A stretch of 64,000 bases of DNA from Paracoccaceae bacterium (lineage in GTDB: Bacteria; Pseudomonadota; Alphaproteobacteria; Rhodobacterales; Rhodobacteraceae), in the NCBI GenBank assembly GCA_019634215.1, contig JAHQVS010000101.1:1-64000 (forward strand). Reading direction: 5' to 3'. Below are positions 34,283 through 45,280 of the stretch, piece by piece. Under the pieces are notes generated by a model. That model saw nothing but the letters and a program-made list of their open reading frames with translations. It searched no databases and was not told the origin of the DNA. The first letter of the stretch is position 1. Each line of letters begins with the position of its first letter. The position numbers and the translations under genes are program-made.

Positions 34283-35548
34283 ATGCGGGTGAAAGCATGT
34301 GGCGTTGCGGCGGGCGTTTGGCTCGCCGCCGTTGGCGGAGCAGCGGTTGCTCAGGAGGCCGAGAAAGAGGAAGTCTCGCCTCTCGATCCTGAGGCTGTAG
34401 AGTTCTACGGATCAGCGGAGTTTGAAGGCTCCGTGTTTGCCAAGGAACCGGCCTTCGCCGGCCAAAACCGCAACGATTTCTCCTTTGCGATCGAGCCAAC
34501 ACTGTTGGCTGAGTGGTTTAACGGTGATGTGGCGCTGACGGTCACCCCGTTCCTGCGGTGGGACGCCGCCGACGACCGGCGCAGCCACTTTGATCTGCGC
34601 GAGGCCAAGGTGGATTGGCGCATCGGCGATTGGGAGCTGACCGCCGGCAACGATTTCGTGTTCTGGGGGCGGACCGAGGCCCAGCAGCTGGTCGACATCA
34701 TCAACACCGTCGATGGCGTCGAGGGGTTGGATGAGGAGGAGAAGCTTGGCCAGCCGATGCTCAAGGTCACTCGTCTGACCGACATCGGCGCCTTCACCGG
34801 GTTTTACATGCCCTATTTCCGCGAGCGGACCTTCGCCGGCGAGGGCGGGCGGCTGCGCGCGTCAATCCCGGTGAATGACGGCGATGCGGTGTTTCTGAAT
34901 GGCGGCGGCGAGTGGGACCCCTCCTTCGCAGTGAGATGGGCGCATGTTATCGGTGATTTTGACGTTGGCGTTCATGGTTTCCACGGCGTTAGCCGAGATC
35001 CGGCCCTGGAGGCGTTTCAATTCGACGGGGTGGGGCGGCCGACGGCGCTACGGCCTGTCTATGACACCATTTCTCAGGTTGGCTTGGACGGGCAGTACAC
35101 TTCGGGTCCGGCGCTATGGAAACTGGAGTCGATTTACCGCTTCGATCAACTCGATGGGAACCTGGAGCGCCAAGATTACGCCGCCATCACGGGGGGAGTG
35201 GAGTACACTTTCTTCGATGTGAGCGGCAGCGGCGCCGACATAGGGTTGATCCTTGAGGGGGCCTACGATTCGCGCGGGGATGCCGCGCTAACCCCGTTCA
35301 ATGAGGATGTCATCGGCGGCGTACGTCTGGCGCTCAATGATGAGCAGGACACCAGCTTCCTGGCGACCAGCTCGGTCGACCTCGAAAGCGGGGCGAGCAT
35401 CTTGCGCCTGGAAGCGGAGCGGCGTCTCGTCGATGGTTGGAAGGTTGAGCTGGAAGGCAACGCGTTCCTGGGTGATTCCTCCGACGACGTCGAATCCAGC
35501 TTTCAGGACGACAGTTTTGTGCGCGTGAAGCTCATATATTTTTGGTGA
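34283..35548 (+). CDS. Outer-membrane beta-barrel protein
   Basis: Protein of 421 residues with a Sec signal (about 1-23, AAVAQ) and a mature part of alternating strands ending in VRVKLIYFW, the aromatic C-terminus used for barrel insertion. It belongs to the DUF1302-like porins that accompany RND/LolA-type exporters. ATG at 34283 is preceded by GAGG and starts 11 bp after the exporter, so it is the third function in one operon: inner-membrane pump, periplasmic LolA-like domain, outer-membrane barrel. Substrate unknown; a lipid or sterol-like compound is plausible. Confidence 0.8.
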   Translation: MRVKACGVAAGVWLAAVGGAAVAQEAEKEEVSPLDPEAVEFYGSAEFEGSVFAKEPAFAGQNRNDFSFAIEPTLLAEWFNGDVALTVTPFLRWDAADDRRSHFDLREAKVDWRIGDWELTAGNDFVFWGRTEAQQLVDIINTVDGVEGLDEEEKLGQPMLKVTRLTDIGAFTGFYMPYFRERTFAGEGGRLRASIPVNDGDAVFLNGGGEWDPSFAVRWAHVIGDFDVGVHGFHGVSRDPALEAFQFDGVGRPTALRPVYDTISQVGLDGQYTSGPALWKLESIYRFDQLDGNLERQDYAAITGGVEYTFFDVSGSGADIGLILEGAYDSRGDAALTPFNEDVIGGVRLALNDEQDTSFLATSSVDLESGASILRLEAERRLVDGWKVELEGNAFLGDSSDDVESSFQDDSFVRVKLIYFW

Positions 35549-35691
35549 CGCGTTTACCTTTATTCGGCGCCCCGGCATCATCGCGGGCGTCGGTTGTTGT
35601 GATTTTGGAAAATCGCAAAACGCGATAGTAAGGATGACCGCGCGCATGCGGCATCTTGGCGCAACCGGCGTCAGTGGTTTAGATTGGAAAT

Positions 35692-36324
35692 ATGGACGGC
35701 TCAGAACCAAATTTTATCAGCGCAGCAGCTCCGGAGCGGGACAAAACGCGAGAGGCAATCATCTCTCGCGCCCTGACGTTGTTTCAGCACTACGGCTACT
35801 CAAAGACCAACATTAGCGACATCGCCACCGCGTGTGAAATGTCGGCGGGCAATCTCTACCGCTACTTCAGGAATAAGCAGGCGATTGGGCACGCTGTCGT
35901 GAAGGGGTATTTTGAGCAGGAAGAGATCTGCACATCAGCTGTTCACGCGGATCGGAGCCTGGGGGCCGAGGCTCGGCTGCGCGCGCTTGTGACGGCCGGT
36001 GTGACGCACACCGTCGATCATCTGCGCAAATTCCCCAAAATCGTCGAGCTGGCGGAGATGATCTGCGAGACCGAGGACGGTCGCGAGTTAATCGCCGACC
36101 ATGTCCAGCACCGTAAAGCTGTGTTCTCCTCCATCATTCGCGATGGGATCGAGGCGGGAGAGTTTCGCGTGACCAACCCGGACGCCGCCGCGCGCGCGGT
36201 GCAGATGGGCACGAAATTCTTCCATGTGCCGTTCGCAATCGCGCGTCATGGGCTGGATCAGGTCGAGGAAGACCTTGAGCTTACGCTCGACCTGCTGTGT
36301 GCCGGTTTACGCGGCGGTTGTTAA
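35692..36324 (+). CDS. TetR-family regulator
   Basis: Regulator of 210 residues with the N-terminal TetR helix-turn-helix (about 18-66, ALTLFQHYGYSKTNISDIA then GNLYRYFRNK) and a variable ligand-binding C-terminus. It follows the RND-barrel operon after 143 bp and probably represses it; AAATGAA/TTCATTT at 30914 is a candidate site. Its stop overlaps that of the convergent ScfR-like gene by the four bases TTAA at 36321-36324. Ligand not predictable. Confidence 0.9.
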   Translation: MDGSEPNFISAAAPERDKTREAIISRALTLFQHYGYSKTNISDIATACEMSAGNLYRYFRNKQAIGHAVVKGYFEQEEICTSAVHADRSLGAEARLRALVTAGVTHTVDHLRKFPKIVELAEMICETEDGRELIADHVQHRKAVFSSIIRDGIEAGEFRVTNPDAAARAVQMGTKFFHVPFAIARHGLDQVEEDLELTLDLLCAGLRGGC

Positions 36325-37727
36325 CTCTCGTATCGTGTGTTGCCACGGCGGCTGGTGTCGATCGGCAGATCGATAAACAGCGGCTGATGTGCGCGCTGAG
36401 AGCAGGCTTGGCGCGGGCACAAGTGGCAGTTGATGCCAATCGGGCTGAACAGGCCGTCATCGTCTAGATTAAACGAGGCGGCATAGGCGAGGCGCTCCGC
36501 GTGCCGCATTTCACAGCCAAGCGCCAACGCTAGCCGGCGATCCTGGGTTTCGCGGCTGAATACCGGGCGGTCGGTGGTGCGGCTGATGGTGAAGAACCGC
36601 TCCCCGTCCGGCAGCTCGACGAATTGTGGGATGATCACCCCGGGGTTTCGGAATGAGGTGTGGATGTTCCACACCGGGCAAGAACCGCCATATTCCGCCA
36701 GTTGAAACGATGTCGAGTTGAAGCGCTTGGTGACATTGCCGGCCTTATCCACCCGCAAAAAGAAGAACGGCACGCCGGTCTCATCCTCACGTTGCAGAGT
36801 GGTGAGGCGGTGGCAAACCTGTTCGAATGAGACGCCGAACTCCGCCGCGATGCGGTCGACGTCGTACCGGGTGCGCTCGGCCGCACGCAGAAATGGGCTG
36901 TAAGGCATCAGGACCGCCGAGGCGAAATAATTGGCAAGCTCGACCTTGCATCGCGCCAATCCGGTCTCCGATGCGACGCCGCTGTCAGCTTTTATCGACT
37001 CCAGCAAGGCCTCTTGCTCAATCAGGCAGATCACATGGGCGAGCTGAAACACCCGGTTTTGGTGGTCGAGCGCCTCGGAGAGGCGTAGTTCGGAGTTCTC
37101 GCGGTCATAGACCCGCAGCGTGTCGCCCATGTCGTCCAGCGAGCAGGTGCGGACGATGACGCCGTTGGTGTCGCGCAGGCGGTTTTTCAGAATGAAATAG
37201 GCGTCGTCGACGTCGAATGGCGTTTCCACCCGCAAGCGCGCCGCCGCATTCTCTAGTTCAGGGAAATGGTTTTTATGGTCCCGGAAAAAGTCGTGAATCA
37301 CGGCTTCCGGCGAGGAGGCCAGCAGATTTTCGGGTGCGCTGTCCGTACCTTGCCGCATGATTTTGTCTAGGGCGGTGCGGTGGCTGCGGTAGAGCTGTAG
37401 AAAATGGTCGACAAGCTGGGGCGCGTGGTCGATCGCCGCCCGTAATTCTTGCAGGTCCGGCGGGGTTTCACCGAAAATCGGATCTTGCATGGCCGCCCGC
37501 AGATCGGTCAGACGGGTGGAGCTTTCGTCCTTAATCAGGTCGCGCCAATCCACCTTATAGGCGTCTGAGAGTGCCATCAGCACCTGCACTGATAAGCTGC
37601 GTTGATTATTTTCCAACAAGTTAACGTAGCCAGCGCTGACTCCGAGCGCCTTGGCCATCTGGGCTTGAGTCTGTTTATGCTGCCGCCTGAGTTGGCGCAG
37701 CCGGGGGCCGACAAAAGTTTTGCTCAT
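36321..37727 (-). CDS. ScfR/RamB/PccR-type transcription regulator
   Basis: Regulator of 468 residues. An XRE helix-turn-helix occupies residues about 8-62, an ImmA/IrrE-like region the middle (LAHVICLIEQEALL, CKVELANYFASAVLMP), and a cysteine-containing C-terminus (INCHLCPRQAC, about 440-450). This architecture is that of ScfR/RamB/PccR proteins, which sense short-chain acyl-CoA and control propionate, acetate or glyoxylate pathway genes. In the divergent gap to 37915, GTTGC and GCAAC (37792-37809) form an inverted pair similar to the TTGC-type boxes of the family. That region is AT-rich. Acyl-CoA enzymes elsewhere in the window fit the role. Confidence 0.85.
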   Translation of the reverse strand: MSKTFVGPRLRQLRRQHKQTQAQMAKALGVSAGYVNLLENNQRSLSVQVLMALSDAYKVDWRDLIKDESSTRLTDLRAAMQDPIFGETPPDLQELRAAIDHAPQLVDHFLQLYRSHRTALDKIMRQGTDSAPENLLASSPEAVIHDFFRDHKNHFPELENAAARLRVETPFDVDDAYFILKNRLRDTNGVIVRTCSLDDMGDTLRVYDRENSELRLSEALDHQNRVFQLAHVICLIEQEALLESIKADSGVASETGLARCKVELANYFASAVLMPYSPFLRAAERTRYDVDRIAAEFGVSFEQVCHRLTTLQREDETGVPFFFLRVDKAGNVTKRFNSTSFQLAEYGGSCPVWNIHTSFRNPGVIIPQFVELPDGERFFTISRTTDRPVFSRETQDRRLALALGCEMRHAERLAYAASFNLDDDGLFSPIGINCHLCPRQACSQRAHQPLFIDLPIDTSRRGNTRYES

Positions 37728-37914
37728 TTTCCGCTCACGTGGCGCCTAATTCTCATTCATATATTTTACAACATTACAAATTTAAATCCAAGTTGCATCA
37801 TCTCGCAACACAATGACCCGATTTGACGTGCGAAAAAATCCTGCCCTCGATAGTAATTTCACCTGGGAGGCGCAAAGCGTCAATGTGTTCGCGCCAATAT
37901 TGAGAGATGGTGAA

Positions 37915-38967
37915 ATGACGTATAAAATTCTCATTCTTGGTGCTTCGTACGGGTCCCTGCTTGGAACAAAGCTGGCGATGGCCGGCCATGATGTGACCTT
38001 GGTGTGCCGTGACGCAACAGCGTCGCTGATCAACTCGGAAGGCACCGAAGTTCGGCTTAAGTTTAAGGGCGAGAACGCCCATCGCGCCATCAAATCAGCC
38101 GATCTGCCGGGCTGTATCGATGCAGCTACGCCGGAGCAGGTCGACCCGGCGCGCTATGACATGGTGGCCCTGGCGATGCAGGAGCCGCAATACGCCGCGC
38201 ATCCGATCCGCATGCTGTTGAAGCGCATTGCCGAGATGCAGGTGCCGTGCCTGTCGATCATGAATATGCCGCCCCTGCCCTACCTGAAGCGAATTCCGGG
38301 GTTGAACGTTGATAGTCTGGAGGCGGCTTTCACCAACCCCCGGGTTTGGGATGGCTTCGAGCCGGGCCTCGTTTCGCTCTGTTCGCCCGACCCGCAGGCG
38401 TTCCGGCCGCCGGAAGAGGGCGCCAATGTGCTGCATGTCGGCTTGCCGACCAACTTCAAGGCGGCGCAATTCGCCAGCGATATCCACAACCAAATGCTGC
38501 GCGAGCTGGAGCAGGATATCGCCGATGTGCGTGTCGATGATCTTGACGTGCCGGTGAAGTTGCGGGTGCACTCCTCGTTGTTCGTGCCGATGGCGAAGTG
38601 GAGCATGTTGCTGACTGGCAATTACCGATGTGTGCTGCGCGGCGGCGTTCGGCCGATCCGCGAGGCGGTGCATGGCGACGTGGCGCAGTCTCGGGCGATC
38701 TACTCGCATGTCGACGCTATCGGCCAGCGCTTGGGCGCCGACCCGAAGGATCAGGTGCCGTTCGAGAAATACGCCGCCGCCGCCGAGAGTTTGCTCAAAC
38801 CTTCCTCCGCCGCTCGGGCCATCACCTCTGGAGCGCCTGTGATTGAGCGGGTTGATAAGCTGGTGCAACTGGTCGGCCGTCATCTGGGCATGCCGAATGC
38901 TGCGATCGATGAGGTGGTCGACACTGTCGACGCCGCCTTGGAACAGAACCAAGTACGCGCAGCTTAA
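37915..38967 (+). CDS. Ketopantoate reductase-like oxidoreductase
   Basis: NAD(P)-dependent dehydrogenase-like protein of 350 residues. The N-terminus (YKILILGASYGSLLGTKLA) is a Rossmann nucleotide site of the ApbA/PanE superfamily, and ALAMQEPQYA marks the second strand pair. The C-terminal half is mostly helical. Length exceeds PanE (about 300), and the catalytic lysine/glutamate of ketopantoate reductase cannot be assigned with confidence, so it may act on another 2-oxoacid. ATG at 37915 is preceded by GAGAGATGG. It is divergent from the ScfR-like gene and followed by a strong hairpin. Confidence 0.7.
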   Translation: MTYKILILGASYGSLLGTKLAMAGHDVTLVCRDATASLINSEGTEVRLKFKGENAHRAIKSADLPGCIDAATPEQVDPARYDMVALAMQEPQYAAHPIRMLLKRIAEMQVPCLSIMNMPPLPYLKRIPGLNVDSLEAAFTNPRVWDGFEPGLVSLCSPDPQAFRPPEEGANVLHVGLPTNFKAAQFASDIHNQMLRELEQDIADVRVDDLDVPVKLRVHSSLFVPMAKWSMLLTGNYRCVLRGGVRPIREAVHGDVAQSRAIYSHVDAIGQRLGADPKDQVPFEKYAAAAESLLKPSSAARAITSGAPVIERVDKLVQLVGRHLGMPNAAIDEVVDTVDAALEQNQVRAA

Positions 38968-39001
38968 GCGTTTTAATCAATTCTCCCTCCACGATGACAA
39001 G

Positions 39002-39034
39002 GCGAGGGGCGCGCTCAATGGGCGCGCCCCTCGC
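39002..39034 (+). terminator. 13-bp GC hairpin
   Basis: GCGAGGGGCGCGC pairs exactly with GCGCGCCCCTCGC around a 7-base loop, 34 bases past the ketopantoate-reductase-like stop. No T run follows, but the stem is very stable; most likely a terminator ahead of mdh. Confidence 0.5.
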
Positions 39035-39042
39035 GCCTGTAG

Positions 39043-40113
<1,071 letters not shown>

Positions 40114-40152
40114 AGGATTAAACTGGGCTGCCGCCCGGCTTTGGCGGTGGAA

Positions 40153-40542
40153 TTAACCTTCCGCCGTCTCATTGCTAACCTCAACCAGATTGCCGTCTGG
40201 GTCGCGAAAATACACCGACACCAATGGGCTGCGTGCGCCGGTTCTGGCAACAGGGCCCAGCTCAATTTCCACACCTTCGCGTTTGAGATGCGCGACCACC
40301 CCGTCGATTGGTGTTTGGGTGGTGAGGCAGAAATCCCCTGATCCTGGTGTTGGCTGAATCGCTTTCGGCTCGAACTCGGCCCCGGATTGGTGCAGGTTGA
40401 TCTTCTGATCACCGAAGGCTAGTGCGGTGCGGCCTTCGCCGAACTGCACGGCTGTAAAGCCGAGCGCGCGCGTGTAGAACTCGACTGTTGCGTCAACTGA
40501 GGCGACGGTCAGCACAAAATGATCCAGACGGTTGATTCTCAT
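40153..40542 (-). CDS. VOC-family (glyoxalase/bleomycin-resistance-like) protein
   Basis: Small protein of 129 residues with two VOC modules. RLDHFVLTVASVDATVEFY holds the first metal ligand (His), KINLHQSG the second, and VYFRDPDGNLVEV the terminal glutamate. This is the common dioxygenase/lyase/bleomycin-resistance fold. ATG at 40542 follows GAGGCCC; the frame continues upstream to 40617 without support. Reaction unknown. It is divergent from the RND efflux pair. Confidence 0.88.
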   Translation of the reverse strand: MRINRLDHFVLTVASVDATVEFYTRALGFTAVQFGEGRTALAFGDQKINLHQSGAEFEPKAIQPTPGSGDFCLTTQTPIDGVVAHLKREGVEIELGPVARTGARSPLVSVYFRDPDGNLVEVSNETAEG

Positions 40543-40784
40543 TAAGGGCCTCGTCGCGCTGAAGTCATGCGCCCCAATAGCCGTGCGCTCTTGGTGAGCG
40601 TCAAGAATTTGATGCAAGAGGCTGTCATCTTGCAGCTAGCTTGGCGCCGCTAGAATGAGTTGTGGCGGTTGATGCGGCGAAATCGTCGCCCCGGACATGC
40701 GACGCGCAAATGGAGCGGCCTTCACCCTTTCGCAACTGCGAAAAGGCGCTATCTACAGCTACAAGATTTGTGGAAGGGGCGATG

Positions 40785-41990
40785 ATGCCTAGTTTAGTGA
40801 ATCGGCTGATGCAGGCGCACGGGGTCGCCCGCATTTCCAAGGTCGCGATTTTTAGTATGGCGTTGACGGCCCCACTGGTTCTTGCGCCGTCACAGATCGC
40901 CGCTCAGGGGCGGGCCGCATCCGTGGTGGTGGATTTCGTCGACACCCGTGAAATCGCCGAGACCGCACCGGTTATCGGGCGTCTCGCGCCCTCGGTTGAG
41001 AGCCGGGTTGCAGCGCGCACCGCCGGTGTGGTCGCAGAGGTGTCCGTGCAGGTCGGCTCTGCGGTTAAGAAGGGCGACGAGATCGCTCGGCTTGACGACG
41101 AATTGCATAAGATCGAACGCCGCGCCCGGGCGGCGGCTGTGGCTGAGGCTGAGGCCGGCGCGTATGTCGCCAATGCGCAATTGCGCTTGGCCGAACAAGC
41201 GCTGAAGCGCATGGATCGTCTGAAGGACTCCACAGCTTTTAATCAAAGCTCGTTTGAAGACGACGAAGCGCGGGTGGCTGAGGCGTCGGCGGCGCGGCTC
41301 CGGGCGTATGCGGCGGTTGAATCGTCGCGGGCCGCGTTGGCGCGGGCTGACTATGATCTAGCACGCACCAAGATCACCGCGCCGTTTGATGGGGTGGTGT
41401 TGGAGAAGATGGCGCAGCCTGGCCAATATATCTCGGTCGGAGACGCCACCGCGACCCTGCTGGATTTGGGCGGGCTGGAGATCGAAGCTGATGTCCCGAC
41501 CGATCTGATCGGTGGTTTGGAGGTTGGCGCCGAGTTTGAGATCGCCTTCGAGGCTGGGGGTGGCGGGTCCGCCATCATGAGGGCGGCGGTGCCGCAAGCG
41601 GCGCTGTCGACCCGCACCCGTCCCGTGCGCTTTTCCTTGGATTTATCGGCGATCGATGCGTCGCGCTTGGCCGACGGTGAGGCGGTGACGGTGTATCTTC
41701 CCGCTGGGCCAGCGCGATCGGTGATCACCGCCCCGAAGGACGCTTTGGTGAATGCGGTCGGCGGTTGGGTGGTGTTCGTGGTCGAAGACGGCAAAGCGGC
41801 GTCGCGTCCGGTTACCGTCGGCGCGCCGGCGGCGGACCGGGTGGAGATTCGCTCTGGTTTGCAGCCGGGTGACATGGTGGTGGTGCGCGGCAACGAGCGG
41901 TTGCGGCCGGGTCAGCCGGTGACGCCGCGTCAGGCCTCGGAGCGAGGCGGCGCCAGCCCCGCGACGGCGGCGAGCAAAAGCCAGGGTTAA
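40785..41990 (+). CDS. RND efflux periplasmic adaptor
   Basis: Membrane fusion protein of 401 residues. A signal or N-terminal anchor (about 20-42, ending IAAQG) is followed by the biotinyl-lipoyl halves (VGSAVKKGDEIARLDD and KITAPFDGVVLEK), a coiled-coil hairpin (about 110-200), and beta-barrel and membrane-proximal domains. It links the inner-membrane pump encoded immediately downstream with an outer-membrane channel not encoded here. Two adjacent ATGs (40782, 40785) follow GGAAGGGG; the second has better spacing. The stop is 3 bp from the permease start, so translation is coupled. The 242-bp gap before it shows no gene. Confidence 0.9.
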   Translation: MPSLVNRLMQAHGVARISKVAIFSMALTAPLVLAPSQIAAQGRAASVVVDFVDTREIAETAPVIGRLAPSVESRVAARTAGVVAEVSVQVGSAVKKGDEIARLDDELHKIERRARAAAVAEAEAGAYVANAQLRLAEQALKRMDRLKDSTAFNQSSFEDDEARVAEASAARLRAYAAVESSRAALARADYDLARTKITAPFDGVVLEKMAQPGQYISVGDATATLLDLGGLEIEADVPTDLIGGLEVGAEFEIAFEAGGGGSAIMRAAVPQAALSTRTRPVRFSLDLSAIDASRLADGEAVTVYLPAGPARSVITAPKDALVNAVGGWVVFVVEDGKAASRPVTVGAPAADRVEIRSGLQPGDMVVVRGNERLRPGQPVTPRQASERGGASPATAASKSQG

Positions 41991-41993
41991 CTC

Positions 41994-44900
41994 ATGGATA
42001 TCATTCGCATCGCCATTGAGCGCCCGATCGCCGTGATCGCGGCGGTGCTTATGGCTGTTATGTTCGGCGCTTTGTCCTTGGCTCGGATTCCGATCCAACT
42101 CACGCCTGATGTGCGCAAGCCGGTGATCGAGGTCACCACCAACTGGGGCGGCGTCGCCCCGGTGGAGGTTGAGCGCGAGATCGTCATTCCGCAAGAGGAT
42201 GAGCTGAAGGGCTTGGAGGGGCTGGAGACGATGATCTCCAGCGCCCAAACCGGTACGGCCCGTATCACCCTGGAGTTTGCGATCGGCACCAATATGGACC
42301 GCTCGCTGTTGTTGGTCTCCAACCGGCTGGACCGGGTGTCGGGTTACCCCGAGGAGGCCGACGAGCCCACGCTCGACACCTCAGGCTCGGACGACAATCC
42401 GATCGCTTGGATGATTCTGAAGCGCGAGCCAGGCAATGAGACGCCGATCGAGCAGTTCGGCGATTTTGTGAATGATGTCGTCAAGGAGCGTCTTGAACGC
42501 GTACAGGGCATCGCCACCGTCAATGTGTATGGCGGCGTTGAGCGCGAGTTGCAGGTGATTGTCTCGCCCGAGCGCCTCGCCAAGGTGCGGCTGACCATCC
42601 CAGAGATCGTGAATCGCCTGCGGGTTGAGAACATCTCCGTTTCCGCTGGCGACGTCGATGAAGGCAAACGCCGCTATGTGGTCCGGGCCGAGGGCGAGTT
42701 GAATACCGTCGAGGCGGTGGAGAATGTCGTGCTGCGCAGCAGCGCTGCAGATGACGGGTTTGGCCGGGTGCTGGTGAGCGACATCGCCGAGGTGCGGTTC
42801 GGCCATAAGGAGCCGACGGCGCGCATTCGACAGAGCGGAGAGGCGGCGATCGCCTTCAACGCCGTGCGCGACACTGGCGCGAATGTAATCGAGACCATGC
42901 GTGGCCTGCGTACGGCCCTGGAAGAGCTGCGCGTTGAGGCGCTGCCGCGTGAGAATTTGACGGTCACCCAGGTCTATGACGAGACCGTTTATATCGATGG
43001 CGCGATCGAGTTGGTGATCCAGAATATTTGGATCGGCGGTTTAATGGCGGCGGGCGTGCTACTGCTGTTCCTGCGCTCCCCACGCGCCACGCTGGTGATC
43101 TCCCTGGCGATTCCAGTGTCGATCATCGCCTCTTTTGTGGCGATGGCGGCGTTGGGGCGGACGTTGAACGTGATCTCCCTCGCTGGCATCGCCTTCGCGG
43201 TGGGTATGGTGGTCGACGCCGCGATTGTGGTGCTGGAGAATATTTACCGCCTTCGCCAACAGGGCATGCCGCCCGCTCGCGCCGCCTATGAGGGCGCGCG
43301 GCAGGTGTGGGGCGCTATCTTGGTGTCCGCTTTGACCACGGTGCTGGTGTTTGCGCCGATCCTGATGATGGATCTGGAGGCTGGGCAACTGTTCCGCGAC
43401 ATCGCGGTGGCGATTTCGGTGTCGGTCATGTTGTCGTTGGTGGTCGCCATGACCGTGATTCCAGCGTTGTCGAGTCGCTTATTGGGCGGGCGGGGGAGCG
43501 CAAAATTATCGGTGATGCCGCTGCCGATTATCGACCCGATTGGACGCGGCTTCTCGTGGCTGGTGCAGCGCTATGTGGTGGCGACGACGCAATATCGTCT
43601 GCTTGGCTTTTCGCTGGCGGCGGCGATGACCGGGGCGGCGATCTGGGGGGCGATCACCTTCCTGCCGAAACTGGAGTATCTGCCTGAGGGCAATCGCAAC
43701 CTGGTGTTCGGCATCATCGTCCCGCCGCCGGGCTACAATCTCGACACCATGACCGGCATCGCCGAGAACATCGAGAATGTCGCCCGCCCGCTGTGGGAGA
43801 AGGAGGAGAACGGCGACCCCAGCGAACCGCCTGCAATGGATAATTTCTTCTTCGTCGCCTTTCGCGGCAACACGTTCCTCGGTGGCTCCTCACAGGACCC
43901 GAGCCGGGTCGCTGAGCTGATTCCGGTGCTCTCGACCCCTATCTTCTCCGAGCCGGGCACCTTCGGCTTTATCAATCAACGCTCTTTGTTCGGGCGCGGC
44001 ATCGGCGGTGGGCGGGCGATTGAGCTGAATGTCTCGGGCGACAAGTTGGAGGATATTCTGGGGGTCGCGCTGCGTGCTGCGGGACGGATTGGGGCGGTGT
44101 TCCCACGTCAGGAAGGCAACCAGTTCCGCCCGCAACCGGGCCTGGAGCTAGGCTCGCCGGAGGTGCGGCTGGCGCCGGACCGAGTGCGCCTCGCGGATGC
44201 GGGCGTTGACGCCCAGACCTTAGCCTTAACCGTGGACGCCTTTAACGATGGCCTGCGGGTGGACGAGATCACGGTTGGAGCGGATCGGCTGGATTTGATG
44301 CTGAAGGGCGAAGCCAGCCTGGATGCGGATGGCAGCGGGTTGCGGACGCAGGATATCGGCGAGTTCCCGGTGGTTACTCCCAGCGGCCGCATCGTCCCAG
44401 CCTCGCGCCTGGCGGAAGTGGTGCTGACCGCCGGTCCGACTGAAATCCGTCACCGTGAGCGCTTCCGAACCGTCACCTTGGAATTGCGCCCCTCGGCGGC
44501 GATCCCATTGGAAACCGCCCTGGAGATCATGCGCACCGAAGTGATGCAGCCGCTTGAAGAGGAGGCGGCGCAGATGGGCGTGAACATGAGCCTCTCCGGT
44601 GCGGCTGATGAGTTGAGCAAGACCTGGGCGGCGTTGCAGATTAACCTGCTGCTAGCGATGGTGATCGTGTTCTTGGCGATGGCGGTGCTGTTCGAGAGCT
44701 TTATCCTGCCGCTGGTGATCATGGTGTCTGTGCCAGTGGCCGGAGCGGGCGGCGTCGCTGGCTTGGCGGTGCTCAACCTGTATCAGCCCCAACCGCTCGA
44801 CATGCTGACACTGCTTGGGTTCGTGATTCTGATCGGCATCGTGGTGAACAACGCCATCCTAATCGTTCACCAATCGCTCTATCACTTGCGCGAGGAGGGT

Positions 44901-45182
44901 ATGAGCCCGCAGGCGGCGATCCAGGAGGCGAGCCGCAACCGTATCCGGCCGATCTTTATGAGCACGCTGACAAGCGTCTTCGGCATGTTGCCGCTGGTGG
45001 TGTTCCCTGGCGCCGGCTCGGAGTTGTATCGCGGTCTTGGCTCGGTGGTGGTCGGCGGATTGTCGATGTCGGCGTTGCTGACCTTATTGTTGGTTCCGGC
45101 GCTGTTGCGGTTGGCGTTGTCAGGGGAAGGAGTTCCGGTGAAGGCCGGGGCGGCGGCTGTGGCGGCGGCGCCCGCAGAATAA
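41994..45182 (+). CDS. RND efflux permease
   Basis: Hydrophobe/amphiphile efflux-type RND permease of 1062 residues with 12 transmembrane helices and two large periplasmic loops (about 35-330 and 560-860). DIIRIAIERPIAV and VGMVVDAAIVVLENIY correspond to the first helix and TM4; the latter has one aspartate (VVDAA) where AcrB has two, a pattern shared by a known branch of the family. GIVVNNAILIVHQSLYHLREEG marks the second half. It exports drugs or other toxic compounds using the proton gradient, together with the adaptor upstream. No outer-membrane TolC gene is present. Confidence 0.93.
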   Translation: MDIIRIAIERPIAVIAAVLMAVMFGALSLARIPIQLTPDVRKPVIEVTTNWGGVAPVEVEREIVIPQEDELKGLEGLETMISSAQTGTARITLEFAIGTNMDRSLLLVSNRLDRVSGYPEEADEPTLDTSGSDDNPIAWMILKREPGNETPIEQFGDFVNDVVKERLERVQGIATVNVYGGVERELQVIVSPERLAKVRLTIPEIVNRLRVENISVSAGDVDEGKRRYVVRAEGELNTVEAVENVVLRSSAADDGFGRVLVSDIAEVRFGHKEPTARIRQSGEAAIAFNAVRDTGANVIETMRGLRTALEELRVEALPRENLTVTQVYDETVYIDGAIELVIQNIWIGGLMAAGVLLLFLRSPRATLVISLAIPVSIIASFVAMAALGRTLNVISLAGIAFAVGMVVDAAIVVLENIYRLRQQGMPPARAAYEGARQVWGAILVSALTTVLVFAPILMMDLEAGQLFRDIAVAISVSVMLSLVVAMTVIPALSSRLLGGRGSAKLSVMPLPIIDPIGRGFSWLVQRYVVATTQYRLLGFSLAAAMTGAAIWGAITFLPKLEYLPEGNRNLVFGIIVPPPGYNLDTMTGIAENIENVARPLWEKEENGDPSEPPAMDNFFFVAFRGNTFLGGSSQDPSRVAELIPVLSTPIFSEPGTFGFINQRSLFGRGIGGGRAIELNVSGDKLEDILGVALRAAGRIGAVFPRQEGNQFRPQPGLELGSPEVRLAPDRVRLADAGVDAQTLALTVDAFNDGLRVDEITVGADRLDLMLKGEASLDADGSGLRTQDIGEFPVVTPSGRIVPASRLAEVVLTAGPTEIRHRERFRTVTLELRPSAAIPLETALEIMRTEVMQPLEEEAAQMGVNMSLSGAADELSKTWAALQINLLLAMVIVFLAMAVLFESFILPLVIMVSVPVAGAGGVAGLAVLNLYQPQPLDMLTLLGFVILIGIVVNNAILIVHQSLYHLREEGMSPQAAIQEASRNRIRPIFMSTLTSVFGMLPLVVFPGAGSELYRGLGSVVVGGLSMSALLTLLLVPALLRLALSGEGVPVKAGAAAVAAAPAE

Positions 45183-45280
45183 CCTGATCGTTAGGGCGCG
45201 CTGAGTGAGAGCATTTGCGTCTTGGCGCGCCCTCAGGCACGGTGCTCGTGAGGCTTATGAGGGCGTGCAAGCGAGAAAAG